From Sphingopyxis sp. H115 (GTDB lineage: Bacteria; Pseudomonadota; Alphaproteobacteria; Sphingomonadales; Sphingomonadaceae), in the NCBI RefSeq assembly GCF_001468465.1, contig NZ_LNSA01000035.1, positions 1 through 42,572 of the forward strand: DNA of 42,572 bases, in the 5' to 3' direction. Every line of letters starts with the position of its first letter. Position 1 is the first letter of the stretch. This document shows, piece after piece, positions 35,288-42,572 of this stretch. The position numbers and the translations under genes are program-made. The notes beneath the pieces are model-generated. The model saw nothing but the letters and a program-made list of their open reading frames with translations. It ran no database searches and was not told the DNA's origin.

Positions 35288-37884
35288 TCAGAATGTAAAA
35301 CGCCCGGTCACGCCATAAGTGCGCGGCTGGCTGGGGTAGCCCGACACGCTGCCCGACTGGGCGACGGCGTTAAAGATGGTCGTCAGATATTGCGCGTTGG
35401 TGAGGTTGCGGCCCCAGACCCCCAGTTCGAAACCGTTGGTCAGCGCCACGGTGAACGACGCGTTGAGCTGATTCACCTCACGCTTCAGATTCTGCGCGAC
35501 GCTCGCGGGGAGGCCCAGGAGACCGTCCACGATCTGCGTCGGGCTTTCATACTGATAGTCGATATGTGCGATCGCCTTGGTCCCGCCCGCGAATTCGTGG
35601 GTGTAGGTACCGCCCATCGAGACCGACAGATCGGGGATGCCCGCAGGCTTCAGGCCCGAAAGATCGCCGAACGCCGAGGCGACGAAGCTGTCATATTTGG
35701 GGTCGAGGTAGGTTACCGCAAGATTCAGATTCAGGCCCTGTACCGGACGCACCGAACCGTCGAACTCGATCCCCCAGGTCGACTGCTTGCCCGCGTTGGC
35801 GAGCGCGAAGCCCGTTCCGGTGAAAACGTTCGACTGGAAGCCCTTGATCGACTGCTTGAACACCGCAAGGTTCAGTGCCGCAACCGACCACTGCGCCTTC
35901 AGGCCGGCTTCGTAAACCGTCGACTCTTCGGGAGCCGCGAAGCGCGTGCCCGAAACGAGGTTCGGCGTGCCGAGACCGCCCGCGATGATCGCCGGCAAAT
36001 CGGCCGCCGTCGGGCGGCTGTCGCGCGACAGGTTGACCGAGCTCGCCTTGAAGCCCGTCGCATAGGTCGCGTAGACGTTGACCGTGTCGGTCAGTTCGTA
36101 AGCGAGGCGCGCGCTGTAGCTGAAGTCGCCGTCGTTGGTCTTGCCGCTTTCCACCGCGTTCGGGACGTTGAGGAACGGCGGCAGGAACTGGAACGCCTTC
36201 AGATCATTGAGCGGATTTGCTGCGGGATTGTTCTGGTTGGCGTTGGCGAAGGCCTGGAACTGCGCAAAGGTCGCCGCGGTTGCAGGGTTGGTCGCAAATG
36301 CGAGGACGGCCGCGGGATCGTTCGGATTGACACCCGCCTGCTGCAGCGCGCCGCCGAGTATCAGCTGGTTGCGGAACGGCGCATAGTCCGGCGCATCGAG
36401 GTTGATGCCCGAAAAGACATCGGTGCAGTCACATCGGTCGTGAAGCGCTTCTTGTCCTTGGTGTAGTTACCGCCCAGCGTCAGCGTCAGACGATCGGTGA
36501 CCTCGAAATCCAGCGTGCCGAAAATCGACCATGCGGTGTTCTTCATGCCATAATATTCGTCCATGCCGTCGCCGGCGCGGAAGAAGGAGCCGCTCGGCGC
36601 GCCGAGCGCGGCCTCGAGCACCGGAACGCTCAGCGCCCCGCCGCTCGCCGCCTGGATCAGCGCATTGCCATAGGGACGGAAGTCGTCGCCGAAATAGATC
36701 TGGCTGTGCTGCTTGATCTTTTCGTTGAAATAATAACCGCCGATCAGGAAGTTGAGCGGACCGTCGAAATCCGACGTCAGGCGCAGTTCCTGCGTGAAGG
36801 TGTTGATCGCGGTATCGTCCGACTTCTGGCCGATCAAGTCGGCGCTGGTGAAATCCGAATCCTGATTGGTGTCGGCGCGAACCTCGCGATAGGCGCTGAT
36901 CGAGGTCAGGGCCATGTTGCCGAGGTCATAGTCGATCTGCGCCGAGCCGCCGTAATTCTTGATCAGGTTCGACGACAGGAAGTTGTTGTAGACGTCGTAC
37001 GAAAAGGGATTTTCGCGATCGACGCTGGTGCCCCCGGCGAGCGCGTCGGTGATTGCAACGGTCGGGCCCGCGATGACATTGCCCGCGATGCAGCAATTTT
37101 CGTCGATCTTGTCATAATCGCCGATCAGGCGGATCGACAGCGCGTCGGTAGGCTCGATCAACAGCTGGCCGCGCACGCCCCAACGGTTGCGATCGTTGAC
37201 GTCGGTGCCGAGGTTGACGTCATTCGCATAGCCGTCGCGGCGATTGAAATTGCCGCCGATCGAGAAAGCAATCGTGTCGCTGATCGGGCCGGTTATGTCG
37301 CCCTTGAGCACGATGGCGTCATAGTTGCCATAACTCGCCTCGACCGAACCGCCGAATTCATACTGCGGCTTTTGCGTGACGATGCTGATCACACCCGCCG
37401 ACGCATTCTTTCCGAACAGCGTCGACTGCGGGCCGCGCAGCACTTCGATGCGTTCGACATTGGGCAGGTCGCCGATCTGGGCGGCCGAACGCGAACGATA
37501 AACGCCGTCGATGAACACGCCAACCGACGGCTCGATGCCGGGGTTGTTCGCGCCGTTGCCAAAGCCGCGGATGATGAAGTTGGTGTTGGCGCTCGACTGG
37601 AGCTGCGAGACGCGAAGGCTGGGCACCGCAGACTGCAGGTCGATGAGGTCACGGATCTGGGCATTCTGAAGATCGGCGGCCGACGTCACCGACACCGCGA
37701 TCGGGGTGTCCTGCAACGTCTGCGACCGCTTGCTCGCAGTCACGATGATGTCGTTGCCATAATCGGTGTCGTCGACCGTAACCGCCGCGTCGTCGGCGGG
37801 CGCGGCGTCCTGGGCAAGAGCGATGGCGGGGGTCGTGATGGCGCACAGCATGGTGGCGCCCAACAATATGTTGCGCAAAGTCAT
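35288..37884 (-). pseudogene. TonB-dependent receptor interrupted by a one-base frameshift
   Basis: From ATG 37884 (MTLRNILLGATMLCAITTPAIALAQ, a signal peptide) the frame reads a full plug (DIIVTASKRSQTLQDTPIAV, VERIEVLRGPQSTLFGKNASAG) and much of the barrel. It leaves frame near 36417-36436 (after KKRFTTDV) and stops at 36361. The other frame continues without a stop from the same point (DVFSGINLDAPDYAPFRN) to a proper C-terminus YGVTGRFTF at 35288. The total of 2597 nt is one short of a multiple of three, so a single-base deletion is the simplest cause. Restored, it would be about 865 aa. A sequencing error cannot be excluded. A purine-rich ribosome site (GGAGAGAG) precedes the start. Confidence 0.85.
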
Positions 37885-38102
37885 GATGATGTCTCTCTCC
37901 AAAACCATCCGGGCGCAGCTGAAAGCTTATCGGGAGATGCCCGGCAGTTACCCACCGCTGTAACGCACCGCCTTGCCGCGTCAACGCGCGCGCGCGGAAA
38001 ATCCCGGATTTCGGCGGATTAGTGGCTAAAAAGCAACAGTTTACGCTACGGCAAGGCGCAGTGCATCCCGCACGAACAGCGAAAAATCGGATGAGGGGAA
38101 AA

Positions 38103-38178
38103 TGGTGCCTGGGGACGGGATCGAACCGCCGACACTGCGATTTTCAGTCGCATGCTCTACCAACTGAGCTACCCAGGC
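38103..38178 (-). tRNA. tRNA-Phe (GAA)
   Basis: Cloverleaf on the minus strand. Acceptor arms GCCTGGG and CCCAGGC, D-arm GCTCAGTTGGTAGAGC, anticodon loop with GAA (CTGAAAA), and T-arm with GGTTCGATCCC. The CCA end is encoded. Length 76 nt. It follows yacG by 85 nt and has its own promoter-like sequence upstream. Confidence 0.97.
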
Positions 38179-38217
38179 GAAGCGCTTGCGGCCGGACGGC
38201 CGCGCTGGCGAGCGGCG

Positions 38218-38246
38218 GCTATAGGCAGGGCTTAGCGTCCTGTCCA
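38218..38246 (-). promoter_or_regulatory. Promoter for tRNA-Phe
   Basis: Read on the minus strand, TGGACA (38246-38241) resembles TTGACA, with a 17-bp spacer to TATAGC (38223-38218). The predicted start is about 33 nt before the tRNA 5' end, suitable for an RNase P-processed leader. It lies between yacG and the tRNA. Confidence 0.65.
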
Positions 38247-38263
38247 GCACCTTTCTGAGCCTT

Positions 38264-38446
38264 TTATCCTTCGTCGAAACGATCCTCATCGGCCGTCCCG
38301 TCGGGGGCTTGGTCGACGGGTACGCGATAGCCCTCGCCGAACCAGGCCAGAAGGTCGCGGTCGCGGCAGCCACGACTGCAAAAGGGTTTGAACTCGGCGA
38401 CGCGCGGGTCACCGCACAGGGGGCAGGCAGGCGATTTACTGGGCAT
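38264..38446 (-). CDS. yacG: YacG-family zinc finger protein (DNA gyrase inhibitor)
   Basis: A 60-aa protein with the zinc-binding pattern CPLC...FCSRGC (Cys8, Cys11, Cys23, Cys27) followed by RDRDLLAWFGEGYRVP, the YacG signature. In E. coli YacG binds GyrB and inhibits gyrase. ATG 38446 lies 11 nt inside the 3' end of the RNase E/G-like gene, indicating coupling. Confidence 0.95.
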   Translation of the reverse strand: MPSKSPACPLCGDPRVAEFKPFCSRGCRDRDLLAWFGEGYRVPVDQAPDGTADEDRFDEG

Positions 38447-39428
38447 GACCGGATCCTTTCGCAGCCGCGTCCGCGATCAGGCGGACAGCGCGGCCGATAC
38501 GTTGTTGCAGCATATCGACCCAGTGCGGGCGCGCCGCAATATGATCGATCACGCCGCTGCGCGCGGTTAGCGTCAGGACACCGATCCCCTTCGCCCGCTC
38601 GGCGTGGCGCAGCAAGATCGCGGCATCGGTGGCCACGGGATCGAACCGGACCTGTTCGATCAGCGATGGCCGGTCACGGCGGCGAACGACCTGCATCAGG
38701 CCGAAGCCGTTGACGGCAGTACGTTCGAACGGCGGCGGCAGCGCGGCGTCGGCCGCAGCATCGACCGCCGCCCGCGCCGCGCGATCCGGAAGTGAGGGAA
38801 AATCGATGCCGATCGAACCGCCGATGTCGCAGCGGCGGATCACTGCGGCGGCGGCGATCGCCCCCGCTTTGGCCAGCGCAAGCGCGTCGCCGTCGCCATC
38901 GATGTCGATCAGCACCATTGCAGGCGTGGCGTCGACCCACAGCGCGCCGCCCGCGAAGGGCCAATGGCCGGCGCGTGCCGCGTCGATCAATTCGGACCAG
39001 CCGGCTTGTTCGAGCCGATCGGGCTCGCCCGGCCGCAACTCGACGACAGGAAGATGCGTCGCCGCGATCCGTGCGCGCAGGTCGGGCCCATCGGTGGGGG
39101 CTGCCCCCGCCTCGGCAAGCCGCGCCCGTGCCGGCTTGTCCCGTCCGCGCTCACGCAGCGCCATGCGCGTGATTTCGACCAAAAGTCTCGCGCCGGTCGC
39201 GGTTTGCGGCGGAAGCGCGGCGATCGTCGCATGTCGCTGCCCGTATCCGTCCAGTGCGACGAGCGCCCCCTTCCCGCCCCGCCCGGTCTCGACCAGCTTG
39301 GCCGCAACGATCGCGCCCAGGCGTGGACCTTCGTCCTCGCGCTCGATCCGGGCCTCGACGATTTCACCATGCTCGATCAGCGCGGCGCGAGTCTCGCCGA
39401 TCCCGGCTTCGTACAGCCATTCAGCCAA
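38436..39428 (-). CDS. Short RNase E/G-family protein lacking the zinc-link
   Basis: Resembles the RNase E/G catalytic core. MVLIDIDGDGDALALAKAGA followed by VIRRCDIGGSIGIDFPSL corresponds to the DNase I-like active-site region with catalytic aspartates, and GFGLMQVVRRRDRPSLIEQV matches the segment before the zinc-link. The N-terminal S1-like part (LGAIVAAKLVETGRGGKGALVALDG) is present but degenerate. The zinc-link CPxCxG, which mediates dimerisation in RNase E/G, is absent: only one Cys occurs. At 330 aa it is much shorter than RNase G. TTG at 39428 is the likely start, overlapping the maf stop by 8 nt. It overlaps yacG by 11 nt. Confidence 0.8.
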   Translation of the reverse strand: MAEWLYEAGIGETRAALIEHGEIVEARIEREDEGPRLGAIVAAKLVETGRGGKGALVALDGYGQRHATIAALPPQTATGARLLVEITRMALRERGRDKPARARLAEAGAAPTDGPDLRARIAATHLPVVELRPGEPDRLEQAGWSELIDAARAGHWPFAGGALWVDATPAMVLIDIDGDGDALALAKAGAIAAAAVIRRCDIGGSIGIDFPSLPDRAARAAVDAAADAALPPPFERTAVNGFGLMQVVRRRDRPSLIEQVRFDPVATDAAILLRHAERAKGIGVLTLTARSGVIDHIAARPHWVDMLQQRIGRAVRLIADAAAKGSGHAQ

Positions 39429-39993
39429 GAGGGATTCCCGCGCTGGCCAAGAGCGTGCTGGTTTCAAAGACGGGCAGCCCGACGACGTTCGAATGGCTGC
39501 CCGACAGGAAGCGAACAAATATTTCGGCGCGGCCCTGGATCGCATAGCCGCCCGCCTTGCCCATGCCTTCGCCCGATTCGACATACCAGTCGATCTCGGC
39601 CGCGCTCAGCACCTTGAATGCGACAATGGTATCGACGGCGCGGACGCGCGGCTTGCCGTCGGTTCCGATGACGCAGACCCCCGACCAGACATGATGCCGC
39701 CGCCCGGAAAGCAGCGCCAGCATGCGGCGCAAGTCGGCCTCGTCGGCCGGTTTTTCAAGAAGGCGACGCCCGACTGCGACGGTCGTGTCGCCTGCCAGCA
39801 CGACTTCACCCGCTGCGCGGTCGACTGCGAGGGCCTTGTCGCGGGCGAGCCGCGTGACATAATCGCGCGGCAGTTCGCCCTTCCTCGGCGTTTCTTCGAT
39901 GTCCGGAGATGCGATGCGTGCCGGGACCACACCGATGCGCGCGAGCAATTCGCGCCGGCGCGGCGAAGACGACGCAAGCACGAGGGCGGGCAT
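39421..39993 (-). CDS. maf: Maf-family nucleoside triphosphate pyrophosphatase
   Basis: House-cleaning enzyme that hydrolyses non-canonical nucleotides (dTTP/UTP or m7GTP class by family). LASSSPRRRELLARIG at the N-terminus, VLAGDTTVAVG with the metal/substrate Asp, and GGYAIQGRAEIFVRFLSGSHSNVVGLP near the C-terminus (written as GYAIQGRAE, SGSHSNVVGLP) are diagnostic. I use ATG 39993 (190 aa) because four residues then precede LASSSPRR, as in most Maf proteins. GTG 40011, which would give a GTGA overlap with infA, is the alternative. Confidence 0.95.
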   Translation of the reverse strand: MPALVLASSSPRRRELLARIGVVPARIASPDIEETPRKGELPRDYVTRLARDKALAVDRAAGEVVLAGDTTVAVGRRLLEKPADEADLRRMLALLSGRRHHVWSGVCVIGTDGKPRVRAVDTIVAFKVLSAAEIDWYVESGEGMGKAGGYAIQGRAEIFVRFLSGSHSNVVGLPVFETSTLLASAGIPLG

Positions 39994-40007
39994 GGTCGCC
40001 TGCCCAC

Positions 40008-40226
40008 TCACTTGAAGCGATAGGTGATCCGACCCTTGGTCAGGTCATAGGGCGTGAGTTCGACGAGGACCTCGTCGCCGACAAGCACGCGGATGCGGTT
40101 CTTGCGCATCTTGCCGGCCGTGTGGCCCAGAATCTCGTGGTCGTTTTCCAGTTTGACGCGAAACATCGCGTTGGGCAGCAGTTCGACCACCTGGCCGCGC
40201 ATTTCCAGAAGTTCTTCTTTCGCCAT
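40008..40226 (-). CDS. infA: Translation initiation factor IF-1
   Basis: OB-fold protein that occupies the 30S A site during initiation. [41 protein letters not shown] and the C-terminal ITYRF are near-universal IF-1 sequence. 72 aa is the standard length. AGAGGA precedes the ATG. First gene of infA-maf-RNase E/G-like-yacG-tRNA-Phe. Confidence 0.99.
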   Translation of the reverse strand: MAKEELLEMRGQVVELLPNAMFRVKLENDHEILGHTAGKMRKNRIRVLVGDEVLVELTPYDLTKGRITYRFK

Positions 40227-40343
40227 CTATCCTCTATGGGCTCGAAATATCAGGATGCGCGCCCATAACCGCAATTGGCGGCAATTGAAAGCAATCTGTC
40301 ATGGGGGGCGTTTCGGTCGGCATGAATGCCGGAAACCGGAGCA

Positions 40344-41210
40344 TCACGACACCAGTTTGAGCTTTCGCGCGATGCGCCAGCCGACCGATCGCGCCCAGGC
40401 ATAGCTCGGCCAGCGCGGCGGCATCGCGGGGTCGAGCCCGATGCGGCGCAGCGCGGCATTGGCGGCATGCGCTTCGGATTCGCGATAGCTCCATTCGCTG
40501 CGCCAGGTGATCGACAGCGATATCGACGGCGCATCGCCATTCGCGACGAAATGCGGCGCCATCACCGGCATCAGCACTGCGTCGCCGGGGCCGAGCGGAA
40601 TCTGCTGCGCATCGCTGCGATAATCGTCGTTCCACGGCAGGTTGCGATGGCCGCCACCGTGATAGCGTTCATGCTCGCGGCGATGCGCAAAGCGTTCGTC
40701 GCCCGCAGGCCAGACGTTCATCACCTTCGTACCGCGCAGTTGCAGCAGGATATTATGTTCGGGATCGAAGTGGAACGGCGTAATCGATCCCGGCGACGAA
40801 ATGAAGATGAACCCCTGCGGCGTCAGCATCGCCCCGGTGCGCGGTTCGACGACCGGCTCGAGTTCGCCGAGCAGGTCCATCAGCAAGGCGCGATAGGCGG
40901 GAACATTCTCGATATTCTTGAGCACTGCCCAGCTGTTGTTGCTGTCGATGCCACGGATCGTTTCGCCGATCGACAGGCCGTTCGATGGCACATCCTCGGG
41001 CCGGATGCCGATCGGCACATTGCCCGGATTATATTCGACCTCGCTTGCGGGCAGGCTTTCCCCGAGCGTCGCGAGCGCTTCGAGCGACAGCAGCGGATGG
41101 TCGGGCAGATGATGGTGGAGCAGTCCCGCCTGCAGCGGATAGAGCGCGGCCATCCGATCGAGCGTTGCGGCAGGAAAGACAGGCCGGGAAATCGTCTGGT
41201 GTGCGGTCAT
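40344..41210 (-). CDS. Cupin/JmjC-like (Cupin_8) protein
   Basis: The core SPGSITPFHFDPEHNILLQL carries an HxD iron-binding motif (about His147, Asp149) and a distal His (about His220, APHFVANGD). This is the arrangement of Fe(II)/2-oxoglutarate-dependent JmjC-like hydroxylases. MNVWPAGDERFAHRREHE between them is also typical of the Cupin_8 group. Substrate is unknown. Its ATG overlaps the acyltransferase stop (ATGA), so the two are probably one transcript and may act on the same product. Length 288 aa. Confidence 0.8.
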   Translation of the reverse strand: MTAHQTISRPVFPAATLDRMAALYPLQAGLLHHHLPDHPLLSLEALATLGESLPASEVEYNPGNVPIGIRPEDVPSNGLSIGETIRGIDSNNSWAVLKNIENVPAYRALLMDLLGELEPVVEPRTGAMLTPQGFIFISSPGSITPFHFDPEHNILLQLRGTKVMNVWPAGDERFAHRREHERYHGGGHRNLPWNDDYRSDAQQIPLGPGDAVLMPVMAPHFVANGDAPSISLSITWRSEWSYRESEAHAANAALRRIGLDPAMPPRWPSYAWARSVGWRIARKLKLVS

Positions 41211-42391
41211 GACGGGCTTTCTACCTCATTTTCGGGTGTCGGGGCAGTCTTCAGCCGCCGCCAGGCTCGTTCGGCGCGCGTCAGCATGGCGAACCGCAAC
41301 CGGTCCGATGGTGCCGACAGGGGAATATTGACCCACACAAGCGCGCGTCGTTCGCGCCACACACTGTCGATCATCGGATGGCCGGGCGCGGCACAACTGT
41401 CGACCCAGTCGATGCGCGGGTCGCTCAGCAGGTCCAGATTTTCCTGCTGCAACAGAACGCCCGGCGAAAAGCGGGCATAATCCTCGTCGAACGCGGTCTT
41501 GAACGAAAAACCGCCGGGCGGAACGAGAAAGTTGACGAGCATCGCGAGCGGGCGCTCGTCCAGATCGAGCGCGCGCATGTCGAGCTTTCCGGCCTCGGCC
41601 GCGCCGGTCAGGATCGCGCGAAACCAGGCTTCGGTATCGCCCTGGCTGGCGAGCGCCGACCCCGCACGCCCCTTCCACCCGCGCGCTTCGAGATCGAGGA
41701 AGCCGTCGATCCAGCGATCGAGCGCCTCGCCCGCTTGCCAGCGGCGAAAGGACACGGCGCCCTGTTCAGCCAGCCGGTTCGCCTGCCGGCGCAGTTCCTT
41801 GCGCTTTTTCCCGCGGACGGCGGCGTCCCAATAGTCTTCGGGCGACAGGCGGCTTTCGAGCAGGGCGCGTTCTTCGCGGTGGACGACCTCGGCCTCGCCG
41901 CCGCGCACGCGCGCAACGTCGACCAGCGCGCAGTGGAGCGGGCCGCCCTCGGTCAGGCGCGGGACGTGAAGCAGCGTGCGCGCCCACGGCGCCGCGTCGC
42001 ACCATCCAAGCAAGATCGACCAGAACAGGCGCTCGAACCCTGCTCGAACCAGCGGGCTGCCAAGGAAATGATTGGGATGCGCCCACCCCGTCACATGGCG
42101 CAGCGGCAAGCGGCCGTAACGCGCCGCAGGCGCGATCGGCATGACGCCAATCACCGGCCCGCCACTGCCGTCGCGGACGAGGACAAGGCGCGCGAGGCGA
42201 TCGGGATCGAGCAGATGCAGCGCCGATTGCAGGCACCAGCGTTCGGCAAAGGGATTGGGCTCGCTCGCGTCGTCGGCCAGCCGGTCCCACCCTGCCGCCA
42301 GATCGTCCGACAGCGAAAGCGGATCGACGACGCGCACGGTCAGCGGCAAGGCTTCGCCGGCATTCGTCGGAAAGGCAGGATGGACCGTCAT
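41207..42391 (-). CDS. GNAT-fold acyltransferase, BioF2/CelD-like
   Basis: The C-terminal half resembles the BioF2-like/CelD acyltransferase group: KKRKELRRQANRLAEQG, then WIDGFLDLEARGWKGRAGSAL and FKTAFDEDYARFSPGVLLQQ. The N-terminal part has NPFAERWCLQSAL and VIGVMPIAPAARYGRLPL. Members are found in polysaccharide and natural-product clusters. Here the only partner is the coupled cupin gene. I use ATG 42391 (394 aa), though no strong ribosome site is visible; TTG 42412 is also in frame. Confidence 0.8.
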   Translation of the reverse strand: MTVHPAFPTNAGEALPLTVRVVDPLSLSDDLAAGWDRLADDASEPNPFAERWCLQSALHLLDPDRLARLVLVRDGSGGPVIGVMPIAPAARYGRLPLRHVTGWAHPNHFLGSPLVRAGFERLFWSILLGWCDAAPWARTLLHVPRLTEGGPLHCALVDVARVRGGEAEVVHREERALLESRLSPEDYWDAAVRGKKRKELRRQANRLAEQGAVSFRRWQAGEALDRWIDGFLDLEARGWKGRAGSALASQGDTEAWFRAILTGAAEAGKLDMRALDLDERPLAMLVNFLVPPGGFSFKTAFDEDYARFSPGVLLQQENLDLLSDPRIDWVDSCAAPGHPMIDSVWRERRALVWVNIPLSAPSDRLRFAMLTRAERAWRRLKTAPTPENEVESPS

Positions 42392-42514
42392 CGGCGAGAG
42401 ATTAGCAGCCAAGCGTTAAGATGGCGTGGCGATTCGGATCTGCGCGAAGGTCATGGGGTGGGACGGCCGGTTCCGACCGATTGCGGACATAAGAATTTCG
42501 TCTAGTTTGCGAGG

Positions 42515-42572
42515 ATGTTGAAGCCTCACATTCTTCCAACGATCCTCTTGGCGTTGGGTTTGCTCAGCTGCG
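42515..42572 (+). CDS. Start of a lipoprotein gene, truncated by window edge
   Basis: ATG 42515 opens MLKPHILPTILLALGLLSC, a lipoprotein signal peptide with lipobox-like LLSC reaching the window edge. A GCGAGG site lies immediately upstream. It is divergent from the acyltransferase. The rest of the gene is not visible, so function cannot be assessed. Confidence 0.5.
   Translation, partial: MLKPHILPTILLALGLLSC

Noticed and set aside
40250..40343. Imperfect palindromes near infA (CAATTGGCGGCAATTG and CGGCATGAATGCCG)
   Set aside because: Short and unaccompanied by a promoter or T-tract; could be chance in this spacer.
1..42572. Search for CRISPR arrays, prophage, transposase genes and defence systems
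   Set aside because: No regular spacer-repeat series, integrase, transposase or recognisable defence protein was seen in the window.

Overview
The window is high-GC alphaproteobacterial chromosome. Three TonB-dependent receptor genes, the order infA-maf-RNase E/G-like-yacG-tRNA-Phe, an extended acidic bL9 tail and a dispersed 'CGAAGTCGAGA' inverted repeat all point to the Sphingomonadales. Sphingopyxis or a close relative is my best guess, from memory of those gene neighbourhoods rather than from any search.

Bases 1-19400 (minus strand) carry a complete, canonically ordered division and cell-wall (dcw) cluster: mraZ-rsmH-ftsL-ftsI-murE-murF-mraY-murD-ftsW-murG-murC-murB-ddlB-ftsQ-ftsA-ftsZ. 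A TPR protein follows and runs off the left edge. From mraZ to ftsQ every neighbouring pair overlaps by 1-7 nt (ATGA, GTGA or TGATG junctions), so the array looks tightly translationally coupled. The coupling relaxes at ftsQ/ftsA (4-nt gap) and breaks at ftsA/ftsZ (about 150 nt with regulatory-looking motifs). Upstream of mraZ lie 10-bp-period G-run repeats of the MraZ-operator type, a TATAGT -10 box and a cluster of GANTC sites.

Bases 19673-24542 hold a three-gene coupled operon: a cysteine-synthase-like PLP enzyme, a small single-TM protein and a membrane protein of unknown role. Divergent from it is a ZnuD-like TonB receptor with His/Glu-rich loops and a Zur-box-like palindrome in its promoter. 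Bases 24603-28990 encode fabG, fabD and an S66 L,D-carboxypeptidase on the minus strand. A plus-strand Mpl-type ligase is divergent from the carboxypeptidase; together the two would form a murein-tripeptide recycling pair. A small membrane protein converges on mpl.

Bases 29060-30530 are the rpsF-rpsR-rplI ribosomal operon with its own promoter and a strong terminator. A lipoprotein and folE converge after it. Bases 31700-37900 hold two large TonB receptors facing each other across a perfect 17-bp bidirectional terminator; the second is interrupted by a one-base frameshift. Bases 38100-40230 are infA-maf-RNase E/G-like-yacG-tRNA-Phe (minus strand). The right end carries a coupled pair, a cupin/JmjC-like protein and a BioF2/CelD-like acyltransferase, and the first codons of a lipoprotein.

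Most of the window is housekeeping. I see no CRISPR array, prophage, transposase or obvious defence system. The best candidates for new biology are the regulatory architecture around mraZ and ftsZ, the shortened RNase E/G-like protein without zinc-link cysteines, the cysK-like/membrane-protein operon, and the cupin/acyltransferase pair.
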